Shown in pieces: positions 31,475 through 40,900 of a stretch of DNA of 64,000 bases. The stretch comes from Sphingomonas sp. HITSZ_GF (GTDB lineage Bacteria; Pseudomonadota; Alphaproteobacteria; Sphingomonadales; Sphingomonadaceae), in NCBI RefSeq assembly GCF_029543155.1, contig NZ_JARQXA010000004.1:372001-436000 (forward strand), written 5' to 3'. The position numbers and the translations under genes are program-made. A model generated the notes under the pieces. It saw only the letters and a program-made list of their open reading frames with translations, was not told the origin of the DNA and ran no database searches. Each line of letters starts with the position of its first letter. The stretch's first letter is position 1.

Positions 31475-32758
31475 TCAGGCGGCTTCGGTGGTGAACTGGG
31501 CGGTCTCGGTGCTCTCGGCGAGCGCGGTGGTGCTGCTCGATCCGCCCGCCAGCGTGGTGGCGATCGCATCGAAATAGCCGGTGCCGACTTCGCGCTGGTG
31601 GCGAGTCGCGGTGTAGCCATTCTCTTCCGCAGCGAACTCGGCCTGCTGCAGCTCCGAATAGGCGGCCATGCCGCGATCCTTGTAGCCCCGGGCCAGCTCG
31701 AACATGCCGTAGTTGAGCTGGTGGAAGCCGGCGAGCGTGACGAACTGGAACTTGTAGCCCATCGCGCCGATCTCGCGCTGGAACTTGGCGATGTCGTCCT
31801 TGTCGAGGTTCTTCTCCCAGTTGAAGCTGGGCGAGCAATTGTACGCCAGCATCTTGTTGGGGAATTCCTTCTTGATCGCCTCGGCGAAGCGGCGGGCATC
31901 GTCCATGTTGGGCTTCGAGGTTTCCCACCACAGCAGGTCGGCATGCTCGGCAAAGGCCAGGCCGCGCTTGATGCAGTGATCGACGCCGGTGCCGTCCTTG
32001 AGGCGGAAGAACCCCTCGGGGGTCCGCTCGCCGGTGAGGAACTCGCGGTCGCGCTCGTCGACGTCCGAGGTGATCAGGCGCGCGCTCTCGGCATCGGTGC
32101 GGGCGCAGATCACCGTCGGCACGCCGGCCACATCCGCCGCGAGCCGCGCGGCATCGAGGTTGCGGATATGCGCCTGGGTCGGGATCAGCACCTTGCCGCC
32201 GAGGTGCCCGCACTTCTTCTCCGAGGCGAGCTGGTCTTCATAGTGCACTCCGGCGGCGCCTGCGGCGATATAGGCCTTCATGATCTCGAAGCAGTTGAGC
32301 GGCCCGCCGAAGCCGGCCTCGGCATCGGCGACGATCGGCATGAACCAGTCGCGCTTGGCGCCGCCTTCCATATGCTCGATCTGGTCGGCGCGCTGGAGTG
32401 TGGCGTTGATCCGCTTGGCCAGCTCGGGGCCGGCATTGGCGGGATAGAGCGACTGATCGGGGTACATCTGGCCGGCGGTGTTGGCATCCGCCGCGACCTG
32501 CCAGCCGGAGAGGTAGATCGCCTTCAGCCCGGCGCGGACCATCTGCATCGCCTGGTTGCCGCTGAGCGCGCCGAGGGCGTTGATGTAATCTTCGGTCTGG
32601 AGCAGCTCCCAGAGCTTGAGCGCGCCGCGGCGGGCCAGCGTGTGCTCGATGGGAAGCGAGCCGCGCAGCCGCTCGACATCCTCCGGCGTGTACGGGCGCA
32701 CAATGCCGTCGAACCGGCCGGTGGGGGCGGGGATCAGATCTTCGAAGCGGGTCGGCAT
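31475..32758 (-). CDS. aceA: Isocitrate lyase
   Basis: A 427-residue enzyme that splits isocitrate to succinate and glyoxylate, the first step of the glyoxylate shunt. The active-site motif '[12 protein letters not shown]' (KKCGH) is near residue 188; '[21 protein letters not shown]' and 'YEDQLASEK' contribute substrate and Mg binding, and 'YNCSPSFNW' the later loop. Length matches the 430-residue bacterial form. It is divergent from the ScfR-type regulator 299 bp away and is followed by a 50-residue gene. Confidence 0.97.
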   Translation of the reverse strand: MPTRFEDLIPAPTGRFDGIVRPYTPEDVERLRGSLPIEHTLARRGALKLWELLQTEDYINALGALSGNQAMQMVRAGLKAIYLSGWQVAADANTAGQMYPDQSLYPANAGPELAKRINATLQRADQIEHMEGGAKRDWFMPIVADAEAGFGGPLNCFEIMKAYIAAGAAGVHYEDQLASEKKCGHLGGKVLIPTQAHIRNLDAARLAADVAGVPTVICARTDAESARLITSDVDERDREFLTGERTPEGFFRLKDGTGVDHCIKRGLAFAEHADLLWWETSKPNMDDARRFAEAIKKEFPNKMLAYNCSPSFNWEKNLDKDDIAKFQREIGAMGYKFQFVTLAGFHQLNYGMFELARGYKDRGMAAYSELQQAEFAAEENGYTATRHQREVGTGYFDAIATTLAGGSSSTTALAESTETAQFTTEAA

Positions 32759-32881
32759 TGTGTGTTCCTTGACTAGGTTGCCCGGTTTGTATGGATATTC
32801 CTTGATTATGTTGACTAGCGCCTATGGGTATTGGGCAGGGTCATGGTGTGCGGAGCGGCTTTCCTTTGATTTGAAAGGGTG

Positions 32882-32896
32882 TAAAGAATTTACAAG
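32882..32896. promoter_or_regulatory. Candidate operator between aceA and its regulator
   Basis: TGTAAA-GAA-TTTACA is a perfect inverted repeat in the 299-bp divergent region of aceA and the ScfR-type gene. It is the only AT-rich dyad there and sits closer to aceA than the palindromic repeat that follows. Regulator binding is inferred. Confidence 0.5.
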
Positions 32897-32946
32897 GCGT
32901 GATATGGAACATAACAAGAACTTCTGCGTGTAGGAAAGCCCTCTCC

Positions 32947-33026
32947 GTCACCCCGGCGAAAGCCGGGGTCTCAGGCGAGGGCGCGGGAAAGGCGCCGCAC
33001 GAGATCCCGGCTTTCGCCGGGATGAC
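32947..33026. repeat. Intergenic inverted-repeat element (GTCATCCC type)
   Basis: GTCACCCCGGCGAAAGCCGG and CCGGCTTTCGCCGGGATGAC are inverted copies around a short spacer. It lies 32 bp upstream of the ScfR-type gene start, so it is probably transcribed into that gene's leader. Confidence 0.7.
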
Positions 33027-33057
33027 GGTTTGGGCTCGTTGATGATTGGGATTTGGG

Positions 33058-34434
33058 ATGGCCGAACAGAAGCTCTTCGCCGGACATGCCGTGCGCCGCT
33101 TGCGCCGGCAGCTGCTGCTGACCCAGGCGGCGATGGCCGAGGCGCTGGGGGTGTCGGCAAGCTATCTCAACCTGGTCGAACGCAACCAGCGGCCGGTGTC
33201 GGCGATGCTGATGCTGCGGCTGTCCGAGGTCTATGACTTCGACCCGCGCAAGCTTGCCGCCGCCGAGCCGGGCGGGGGGATGGAAGCGCTGCGGCGGCGG
33301 CTGGCCGATCCGATCTTCGCCGATCTCGAGATCGACCGGCAGCAGATGGAGGAATGGCTGGCGGGGGCGCCGGGCGGGGCGGAGGCATTCGCGCGCGCCT
33401 ATGACCGGATCGGCGCCGCCGGGCCGGTGACGGGCGAGGGGGCAAGCGACTCCGGGCGCCAGGTGCGCCGCGAGGTGGAGCGCTGGCGCGGACATTTCGC
33501 CGATCTCGATGCCGTCGCCGAGGCGCTGGCCGATGAGCTGCGCCAGGCGGCGGGCGATCCCTATGGCGCGATGGCCGAGCGGCTGCGGGTGAAGCATCAA
33601 TTGTCGGTACGGATCCTGCCGGCCGACGTGATGCCGGGGCTATTGAAGCGGCTCGACCTGCATGCGCGCCAGGTGCAGCTCTCCGAACTGCTCGATCCGG
33701 CGGGGCGGACCTTCGCGCTGGCAGAGCGGCTGTCGCAGGAAGCGCGGAGCGAGATCGATGCGCTGGTGCGCGGCGCCGGGCTCGATCGCGCCGGCGAGCG
33801 GCTCTATCTGCGCCATCTCGTCGGCTATTTCGCCGCGGCCCTGGTGATGCCCTATGGCCGGTTTCTCCGCGCCTGCGAGCAGACGGGGTACGACATGGAA
33901 GTGCTGCAGCGGCGCTTCGGCGCGAGCTTCGAGCAGGTGGCGCACCGGCTGACCACCTTGCAGCGGGTGGGTGCGCGCGGGCTGCCCTTCTTCCTGATCC
34001 GCACCGACCGGGCGGGGCAGGTCTCCAAGCGCTTTGCCGGGGCGAGCGGATCGGCGCTGGTCGAGGGCCCCGGCCTGTGCCCGCTATGGAACCTGACCGA
34101 AGCGTTCGGCCGCGCCGACGAGACGCTGACCCAGCTGATCGAGACCGAGGATCGGGCGCGCTGGTTCACCTTGTCGCGGGCGCGGACGCCGCACGGGGCG
34201 CAGGGCGTGAAGGCGCGCTTTGCCCTGGGGGTCGGGCTGGCGGCCGCCGAGGCGCGGGCGCTGTCGGCGGCGCGCGGGGTCGACCTGGCTGGCGAGGCGG
34301 TGCCGGTGGGGCTGGGCTGCCGGGCCTGCACCCGGCCCGATTGTGCGCAGCGAAGTGCGCCACCGGCGGGCCGCGCGGCGCTCGCGAGCGAGCGCGAGAG
34401 TGGGGTCACGCCGTTCGGGTTTGCGGGGGATTAG
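33058..34434 (+). CDS. XRE-family regulator with ScfR/RamB-type C-terminal domain
   Basis: A 458-residue regulator. The N-terminal HTH spans residues 8-62 ('RLRRQLLLTQAAMAEALGVSASYLNLVERNQRP'-type pattern). The middle resembles an IrrE-like domain without the metalloprotease His-Glu pair. The C-terminal third holds the Cys cluster 'GCRACTRPDCAQR' typical of this family. Family members such as RamB and ScfR sense acyl-CoA-type metabolites and control glyoxylate-shunt genes, which fits its divergent position to aceA. ATG 33058 is taken rather than a TTG four codons earlier. Confidence 0.88.
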   Translation: MAEQKLFAGHAVRRLRRQLLLTQAAMAEALGVSASYLNLVERNQRPVSAMLMLRLSEVYDFDPRKLAAAEPGGGMEALRRRLADPIFADLEIDRQQMEEWLAGAPGGAEAFARAYDRIGAAGPVTGEGASDSGRQVRREVERWRGHFADLDAVAEALADELRQAAGDPYGAMAERLRVKHQLSVRILPADVMPGLLKRLDLHARQVQLSELLDPAGRTFALAERLSQEARSEIDALVRGAGLDRAGERLYLRHLVGYFAAALVMPYGRFLRACEQTGYDMEVLQRRFGASFEQVAHRLTTLQRVGARGLPFFLIRTDRAGQVSKRFAGASGSALVEGPGLCPLWNLTEAFGRADETLTQLIETEDRARWFTLSRARTPHGAQGVKARFALGVGLAAAEARALSAARGVDLAGEAVPVGLGCRACTRPDCAQRSAPPAGRAALASERESGVTPFGFAGD

Positions 34435-34518
34435 GGCGATGCCGGGGCGACGGGCCACGTGTCGCCTGCGGCGGCAATTCGACGTTCTTAGCCCCGGGGC
34501 GACGATAGCGGATGCGTT

Positions 34519-34631
34519 CCTCTCCCGGAGGGACAGAAGGCGGTGGTGGAGAGGGAACGCCACGCGCGGCGCGCTCGCGGCAAGCCCCCTCCACCAGCCT
34601 GCGGCTGGTCCCCCTCCCCCTCCGGGAGAGG
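34519..34631. repeat. Intergenic inverted-repeat element (CTCTCCC type)
   Basis: CCTCTCCCGGAGGGA and TCCCCCTCCGGGAGAGG close the element, with inner arms GGTGGTGGAGAGGG and CCCTCCACCAGCC. It resembles the elements at 49.1 and 52.3 kb and lies between convergent genes. Confidence 0.7.
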
Positions 34632-34653
34632 ATCGGTCGCGCCTCGATCCGCT

Positions 34654-35142
34654 CTACGCCGCCATCTCCCCCAGCAATTCCTCGAGCTGGCCGAACTGCT
34701 CGGGCAGGCCTTCGGTGCCGCCGATGCCTTCGTCGAGCGCTTCCTTGGTGGGATAGGTCTCGCGGAAAGTGAGCAGCGTCTTGCCGTCCTGCTCCTTGAG
34801 CGTGACCGAGGAGATCGCGCCGCTGTCGCCGCTTTCCTCGTTGGTCCAGACGATGCGCTGGTTGGGGACGACGTCGGTATATTTGCCGAAGAACGCCCAG
34901 ATCTGGCCGCCTTCCGCCTCGAACTCGATCCGGTAGCTGCCGCCGACGCGGACATCGAGCTCGCGGACATGCATCGGCACGCCCATCGATTTCGGTGCCC
35001 ACCAGCGCTGGAACAGCTCGGGGGTGGTCCAGGCCTTGAAGACGAGGTGCGGCGGCGCGTCGAAGAGGCGCGTGGCCTCCACTTCGGTGTCCGAGATGCG
35101 CTGCACCTTGGTGGCGGCGAGGTTACTGGCGTTCAGGCCCAT
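34654..35142 (-). CDS. SRPBCC (AHSA1-type) domain protein
   Basis: A 162-residue START-like fold protein with a hydrophobic ligand cavity. Characteristic pieces are 'EATRLFDAPPHLVFKAWTTPELFQRWWAP', 'VGGSYRIEFE' and 'TLLTFRETYPTKEALDEG' before the C-terminal helix. Such proteins are often paired with an ArsR repressor, as here: the start lies inside the last 20 bp of the upstream regulator gene. ATG 35142 has GGAGAAG 4 nt ahead. Ligand unknown. Confidence 0.9.
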   Translation of the reverse strand: MGLNASNLAATKVQRISDTEVEATRLFDAPPHLVFKAWTTPELFQRWWAPKSMGVPMHVRELDVRVGGSYRIEFEAEGGQIWAFFGKYTDVVPNQRIVWTNEESGDSGAISSVTLKEQDGKTLLTFRETYPTKEALDEGIGGTEGLPEQFGQLEELLGEMAA

Positions 35143-35485
35143 CGATCTTCTCCTTGGCTTTGAGTTCGGTGAGGACGTCGTCCAGCGCATCGAAACGGGC
35201 GTGCCAGCGCTGGTGGTAGTTGGCGATCCAGCCCATTTCCTCGGTCAGCCCCGCCGCGCCGAGCCGGCAGGTGCGGGTGCGGCCGACCTTCTCGGTGGCA
35301 ACCAGCCCGGCGCGCTCGAGCACCTGGATATGCTTCTTCATGCCGGTGAGGGTCATGTGGAAGCGCGCGGCGAGATCGGTGACCGAAGCCTCGGCGCGGG
35401 CTAGCTGCTCGAGCACGCCGCGTCGCGTCGCGTCCGAAAGCGCGGCGAAGGAGGCGTCGAGCCGGGCGGCTTGATACTGAACCAT
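35123..35485 (-). CDS. ArsR-family transcriptional regulator
   Basis: A 120-residue winged helix. 'FAALSDATRRGVLEQLARAEASVTDLAARFHMT' gives helices 1-3, 'TGMKKHIQVLERAGLV' the recognition helix, and 'GRTRTCRL' the wing. The usual metal-binding ELCVC motif is absent, so this belongs to the non-metal branch found with AHSA1/SRPBCC partners. It overlaps its partner by 20 bp. The promoter region is followed by an inverted-repeat element. Confidence 0.9.
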   Translation of the reverse strand: MVQYQAARLDASFAALSDATRRGVLEQLARAEASVTDLAARFHMTLTGMKKHIQVLERAGLVATEKVGRTRTCRLGAAGLTEEMGWIANYHQRWHARFDALDDVLTELKAKEKIDGPERQ

Positions 35486-35530
35486 ATGGTTCAGTGTTAG
35501 CGCAGTCGGAGGTGGGGCGCAAGGGCTGCT

Positions 35531-35629
35531 TTTCCCCGGCGAAGGCCGGGGCCCAGGCTGAGCGTGCGCGTCGAAGACGCGCCAAGGCGCGTGACTTTTA
35601 AGGCTGGGCCCCGGCCTTCGCCGGGGAAA
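35531..35629. repeat. Intergenic inverted-repeat element (TTTCCCCGG type)
   Basis: TTTCCCCGGCGAAGGCCGGG and its inverted copy (35602-35629) pair over some 27 bp, with a secondary CGCGTC/GACGCG hairpin inside. It lies between the ArsR start and the PiT stop, both on the minus strand, so it is possibly a transcript end for nothing upstream but a leader element for ArsR. Confidence 0.7.
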
Positions 35630-35659
35630 GTAGAGGAGATATCCCCGGCTGGGGACGGA

Positions 35660-36673
35660 TCAGAACAGCGTCGTCAGATAGTAGAAGATCGCGCCCACCG
35701 CCGCCGAGGCGGGGATGGTGATCACCCAGGCGACCACCACGTTGCTGGCGACGCCCCAGCGCACGGCCGAGGCGCGGCGCGCGGTGCCGGCGCCGATCAC
35801 CGCACCGGTGATCGTGTGCGTCGTCGAGACCGGGATGCCGAGCAAGGAGGCGCCGAACAGCACGATAGAGCCGGCGAGCGAGGCGCTGAAGCCCTGGTGC
35901 TGCGACAGCTTGGTGATGCGGCTGCCCATCGTCTCGATGATCTTCCAGCCGCCGCTGAGCGTGCCGAGCGCGATCGCGATATAGCAGGCGATCGCCACCC
36001 AGTGCGGCACGTGGAACTCGCCGTGGAGATAGCCGGTCGAGTAGAGCAGCACGGTGATGATGCCCATCGTCTTCTGCGCGTCGTTGAGGCCGTGGCTCAG
36101 CGAATAGGCGCCCGAGGAGACAAGGTGCAGCGCGCGGAAGCTGCGCTCCGCGGTGCGCGAGCTGGCGCGCATGAACAGCCAGGAGGTGAGCAGCATCACC
36201 AGCATCGCCAGGATCATGCCGATGGTCGGCGAGAGGACGATGGCGATCAGCGTCTTGTTGAGGCCGGTCCACTTCACACCGGTGAGCCCGGCATGCGCGA
36301 CGCCCGAGCCGATCATCCCGCCGACCAGCGCGTGCGACGAGGAGGAGGGAATACCCTTGAGCCAGGTGACGACGTTCCAGAACATCGCCCCGATCAGCGC
36401 GCCGAAGACGACGCCGGGCGTGACCAGGTTCTTGTCGATCAGCCCCTGGCCGATCGTGTCCGCCACCTTGTGCAGCGCCGGGAAGGCGATGGTGAGGAAA
36501 TAGGCGGCGAAGTTGAACACCGCGGCGAAGGCGACGGCGTGGACCGGCTTGAGCAGGCGCGTGGCGACGACCGTGGCGATCGAGTTCGCCGCGTCGTGCA
36601 GGCCGTTGAGGAAGTCGAACGCCAGCGCGACCAGGATCAGGCCGACGAGCAGGGGAAAGGCGAGTTCGTACAT
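35660..36673 (-). CDS. Inorganic phosphate transporter, PiT family
   Basis: A 337-residue membrane carrier with about ten helices. The duplicated PiT signatures are visible: 'FDFLNGLHDAANSIATVVATR' near residue 22 and 'YSLSHGLNDAQKTMGI' near 195, each holding the conserved Asn-Asp/His-Asp phosphate and cation sites, and 'GIPVSTTHTITGAVIGAG' near the C-terminus. It imports phosphate with protons or Na+. It lies 13 bp after the DUF47 gene, its usual partner. Confidence 0.94.
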   Translation of the reverse strand: MYELAFPLLVGLILVALAFDFLNGLHDAANSIATVVATRLLKPVHAVAFAAVFNFAAYFLTIAFPALHKVADTIGQGLIDKNLVTPGVVFGALIGAMFWNVVTWLKGIPSSSSHALVGGMIGSGVAHAGLTGVKWTGLNKTLIAIVLSPTIGMILAMLVMLLTSWLFMRASSRTAERSFRALHLVSSGAYSLSHGLNDAQKTMGIITVLLYSTGYLHGEFHVPHWVAIACYIAIALGTLSGGWKIIETMGSRITKLSQHQGFSASLAGSIVLFGASLLGIPVSTTHTITGAVIGAGTARRASAVRWGVASNVVVAWVITIPASAAVGAIFYYLTTLF

Positions 36674-36686
36674 CGTCGGGGCCCGA

Positions 36687-37325
36687 TCAGGCGTGGTCGA
36701 TCACGATGCCGTCGATCTCGTTGGCGACATCCTCGAACGCGTCGACGATGCGCTCGAGATGCTTGTACAGCTCGCGGTTGACGGCGAACTGGAGCGGGTC
36801 GCTCGGGCCGATGCTCTTGAAGGCTTTCTTGAGGCCCTCGGCATGGATCTCGTCGGCGCGGCTCTCCATGCGGACGATGCGCTCGGTCAGCTCGTGCAGG
36901 CGGGCACCGTTGCGGCCGACGTCGCGGAGCAGCGGCATCGCCTCGGCCGTGAGGCGGGCGGCATCGACGATGATCGCCGCCATGTCCTTCATCTCCTGCT
37001 CGAAATCGGTGACTTCGTAGAGGTCGATCGCCTGGACGGCGGCCTGCATCTCGTCGATCGCATCGTCCATCGCGCCGATCAGCGACGTGATCGCGCCGCG
37101 GTCGAACGGGGTGAGGAAGGTCTCGCGCACGGTGCGCAGCATCTCGCGGATGATCTCGTCGGCATCGTGCTCGCGCTCGATCACTTCGCGGATGTGATCG
37201 GGGCTGCCGTCCTGCAGCAGGCGGGCGAGCGCATCGGCGCCGGCGACGACGGTGCGCGCATGCGCCTCGAACATCTCGAAGAAATTGCCGGTGCGGGGCA
37301 GCAGGCGCTGGAACCAGGCGAACAT
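36687..37325 (-). CDS. DUF47 (PhoU-like) phosphate-transport partner, internal-start form
   Basis: If translation begins at ATG 37325, the product is a 212-residue all-helical DUF47 protein of normal family length beginning MFAWFQRLLP, the usual start of stand-alone members. Marks are 'EREHDADEIIREM', 'LTPFDRGAITSLIGAMDDAIDEMQ' and 'RMESRADEIHAEG', pairs of E/D-x-x-x-D motifs that bind metal as in PhoU. It works with the PiT carrier encoded 13 bp downstream. It is the C-terminal part of the longer frame. Confidence 0.8.
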   Translation of the reverse strand: MFAWFQRLLPRTGNFFEMFEAHARTVVAGADALARLLQDGSPDHIREVIEREHDADEIIREMLRTVRETFLTPFDRGAITSLIGAMDDAIDEMQAAVQAIDLYEVTDFEQEMKDMAAIIVDAARLTAEAMPLLRDVGRNGARLHELTERIVRMESRADEIHAEGLKKAFKSIGPSDPLQFAVNRELYKHLERIVDAFEDVANEIDGIVIDHA

Positions 37326-37787
37326 CGTATGGACCTTTGATTTGCGGGCGACGGCAGTGAGCAGCCCGTTGCGTTGGGTAGCCGCGCGGAACTCGGCAGG
37401 GCCGAACGAGCGGATGAGATCGGCGAGATCGGCTTCGTCGACCGCCGCGGCGGCCTCGGCCAGGCTGAACCAGCGGCGCTCGCGCTCGCCCTGTTCCTTC
37501 CAGGCGGCGAGTTCCTGGTTCACCGCGAGCGGGAACACGTCGACGTCGATCATCAGCGCGGCGCCGTTGCGCCGCTTCTTGCGATAGCGGAACGAGCCGA
37601 GCGGCAGCGGGCAGACCAGGCCGCGCACGCCGGCCTCTTCCTCCGCCTCGATCGCGGCGGCGGTGTGCTGGGGCATGCCCGGCTCGGGATTGCCCTTGGG
37701 AATCACCCAGCGGCCGCTGTCGCGCGAGGTCACCAGCAGCACGCGCACCGGCGCGTCGATCGCGCTTCCTTCGGTGCGATACGGCAA
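36687..37787 (-). CDS. Nudix hydrolase domain in frame with DUF47 (possible fusion)
   Basis: One uninterrupted 366-codon frame. Residues 1-150 are a Nudix domain: 'VLLVTSRDSGRWVIPKGNPEPGM' and a Nudix box read as 'AAAIEAEEEAGV', where Arg and the first Glu of the consensus are replaced, but the metal-binding 'EEEAG' is kept. Residues 155-366 are DUF47. No stop separates them. The start is unclear: TTG 37787 is the best codon in frame, and no ATG or GTG lies before the Nudix part. An internal ATG (37325) with AAAGG ahead would make DUF47 alone, so the locus could yield both. The Nudix type resembles diphosphoinositol/dinucleoside polyphosphate hydrolases. Confidence 0.65.
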   Translation of the reverse strand: MPYRTEGSAIDAPVRVLLVTSRDSGRWVIPKGNPEPGMPQHTAAAIEAEEEAGVRGLVCPLPLGSFRYRKKRRNGAALMIDVDVFPLAVNQELAAWKEQGERERRWFSLAEAAAAVDEADLADLIRSFGPAEFRAATQRNGLLTAVARKSKVHTMFAWFQRLLPRTGNFFEMFEAHARTVVAGADALARLLQDGSPDHIREVIEREHDADEIIREMLRTVRETFLTPFDRGAITSLIGAMDDAIDEMQAAVQAIDLYEVTDFEQEMKDMAAIIVDAARLTAEAMPLLRDVGRNGARLHELTERIVRMESRADEIHAEGLKKAFKSIGPSDPLQFAVNRELYKHLERIVDAFEDVANEIDGIVIDHA

Positions 37788-37893
37788 GGCGGCGATCTGG
37801 CGGATGGCGGAAGACTCGGAAAGCTGGGGAGGGGCGGCGGCGGGCTTGTTACAAATTCATGTCCAGCGCAAGGGCGCCCAAATCCGGCGCATG

Positions 37894-37933
37894 GGAAAAG
37901 GGCGGGAAGCTTGCGCCTCCCGCCCCGTTTTCC
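37894..37933. terminator. Hairpin terminator
   Basis: GGAAAA-GGGCGGGA pairs with TCCCGCCC-(C)G-TTTTCC around AGCTTGCGCC. It lies 22 bp beyond the stop of the TonB receptor (minus strand) and has T-runs on both sides. Confidence 0.75.
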
Positions 37934-37954
37934 GCCTTTCGGCCAGCGTCCGGA

Positions 37955-40900
37955 TCAGAACCGGGCGGTGACGTTCAGGTAGAAGGTCCGGCCGGTATAG
38001 TCGTAGCCCGAATAGAGCGGCGAGTTGCCGACCATGCTATAGACGCCCGAGGTGATCGACGGCGGCATCTGGTCGAACAGGTTCCGCACGCCCATCGTCA
38101 GCTCGTACCGCTCGATGTCGAACTGGATCGATGCGTTGTGCAGGAAATAGTCCGGCGTACCGAGATAGTAGTTGTCCTTGATCAGCTCATAGGTCGCCTG
38201 GTCGACGATGCCCGTGTCGCTGTCGGTCGCCACATATTTGGCGACGCGATCGTTGGACGAGCCCTTGATCCAGTCGATGCCGTAGTGGAGCGTCACCGGA
38301 CCGCTGCGGTAGGACGCGTTGAGCGACCCGGTCCAGTCCGGCGAGCCGATCGTGCCATTGGCATCGACCAGCGCGTCGCCGTCGAGGACGCGCGACGACT
38401 GCTCGACATATTTGGTCACCATCGCGTCGACGAGGAAGGTGCCGCCGAACATCCGATTCTGATAGCGCAGATCGAATTCCCAGCCGCGACGCTTGTCGGT
38501 CGAGATGTTGATGTAGTTGTCCTGCACGGTCAGCTGGTTGTTGGCGTCGCGCGTGACATAGTTGCAGTAGCTCGAGCTCGGGAAGTTCGCCGAGCCATAG
38601 CACAGGTTCAGCAGGCCGCTGGCGCCGACGCGCGAGACTTCGTTGTCCACCTCGATCGAGAAATAGTCGAGCGACGCCGACAGCACGCCCATCTTGCCCG
38701 GCAGCACCGGGTTGATGACCGCACCCGCCGAGAAGTTCTTCGACGTCTCGGCACGCAGGCCGGTCTCCGCACCGCCCGCCGTCAGCACGGTGACGCTGCC
38801 GGTCTGGGTGAAGGTGCCCGGCAGGCCCGCCGCCGCGCAGTTGCGCTGGATGATCGGGTTCGAGCTGGTGGCATAGTTGTCGCACGGGTCGTACGAACCC
38901 GACAGGAAGCCGCTGGTCGCGCCGAGATACTGCTCGAACAGCGCCGGAGCGCGGTACGAGGTGCCGTAGCTGGTGCGCAGGCCGAAGCCCTTGACCGGCT
39001 CGTAGGTGGCCGAGCCCTTGTAGGTCCACTGGCCGCCATAGGAGCGGTAATGGGTGTAGCGGCCCGAGCCGTCGATCGTCAGCGCATGCACGAACGGCAG
39101 GTTGGCGAGCAGCGGCAGGTTGAGCTCGCCATAGGCTTCCCAGACCTCGTCCGAACCGACGGTCGGCGTGGCCGAGGTCAGGTTGTACATGTCGCCGTTG
39201 ACGCTCTCGATCGGCGGCTGGTCGTTCAGCTGGTCGTGGCGATATTCGAAGCCGAGTGCGGCCGCGGCATTGCCGCCGGGCAGCTTGAACAGCGAACCGT
39301 TGACGTTGAACGCGCCGGTGATCTCGTCGAACTTGGTGTGACCGACCACCGTATCGGTGATGTAGTCGCGATAGGCCTGCGACAGGTTGCCGCCGATCGA
39401 CGCTGCGTTGATCGCCGGCGCCGCGACGCAGCCGCCCGAGGAATCGACGCAGCTGAAGCTGCCATCGGTGTTCTGCACGACGTTGAGCGACTTGGCGACC
39501 TTGCTGGTGATGAAGGTGTCGGTCGCGTAGCTCGAGCGCATCCAAGAATAGGCGCCATAGGCATCATAGGACCAGTCGCCCAGGCCGAGATTGCCGCGGA
39601 TGCCGCCGGCGGTGCGATAGGTATAGACGTCCTGCGAGCTGTTCAGCAGGCCGTAGCCGATGAACGAGCGAGCGGCGACCGTCTGGCCGTTCGACACTGC
39701 CGTCGCCGACGAGAACACGCCGCTGCGGAACATCGTCGGGACCAGCAGGCTGCCCGTCGCATAGTCGAGCGTGAGCTGGCGATAGCCGAGCGACGACGAC
39801 TGGCGGCGGTTGCCGAGCAGCTCGACATAGACCTGGGCATCGCCGAGCGCATGCAGGTCGTACGAGCCCGACAGGAAGCCGGTATAGGTGCGCAGCGGCG
39901 TGACCACCTGCTCGTTCAGCATCGCCGGATCGAAGGTGGTGCGGGTATAGTTGCCGACGCCTTCATAGCCGGGCGTGTTGCCGCCGGTGACCGCCGCATT
40001 CGGGCGCAGACGGTTGAACGCGGTGGCAGTCTCGCCCGCTGCCGGGGTGGCGGTGCGGGTGGGAACGCCGAGCGTGTTGATCGTGAGACCGCCATTGTCG
40101 AGCGACCAGCACTTCGACTGGCCGGTGGCCGGATCGATATAGTCGCCCGATCCCATCGCCGTGCCGGCGCCGCTCAGATAACCGCCGATCGGGCAGCGCG
40201 CGAAGTCGGTATCGCCGATCGTCAGGCTGCTGCGGTTGTAATAGTCGACCGAGCCGATCAGGTGCCAGCGATCGCCATGCGCGCCGAACGACGCCGACAG
40301 GCGGTTGGCAGTGCCGGCGCCGACTTCCGGAACGTTGGTCTGCGCTTCGAGCACCAGGCCCTTGATCGAATCGTCGGTGAGGATGTTGATCACGCCCGCG
40401 ACCGCATCCGAACCATAGATCGACGAGGCGCCGGCCTTGAGCACTTCGATGCGCTTCACGATCGCATCGGGGATCGAGTTGAGATCGACCGAGCCGACCG
40501 AGCCGCGGGTGCCGGCCGGCGACAGGCGGTGGCCGTTGAGCAGGACCAGCGTACGGGTGGCGCCGAGGCCGCGCAGGCCGATCGAGTTCACGCCGGTGCC
40601 GCCGTCAACGACATAGCCGCCATAATAGTTGTTGATCTGCGACGAGCCCTGGGTGACCGCAGTGCTCTGCAGCGCGTCCGAGACCGAGCTGAAGCCGGCC
40701 TGGGTCATCTCGTCCTTGCTGATCACCGTCAGCGGCTCGGGCGAGGAGAAGTTGCTGCGGCGGATGCGCGAGCCGGTGACGATGATGTCGCCGGCCGTTT
40801 CCGCGGCCTGTGCCGCCGGGGCGGTCTGGTCGGCGGTCTGCCCGGCATTGGTCTGGTCGTCGGTGGTCTGTGCCATTGCCTGCGGCGCGGCCGCGAAGGC

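Noticed and set aside
35531..35629. Insertion sequence remnant
   Set aside because: No transposase fragment or target duplication is visible; the element is fully explained as an inverted repeat.
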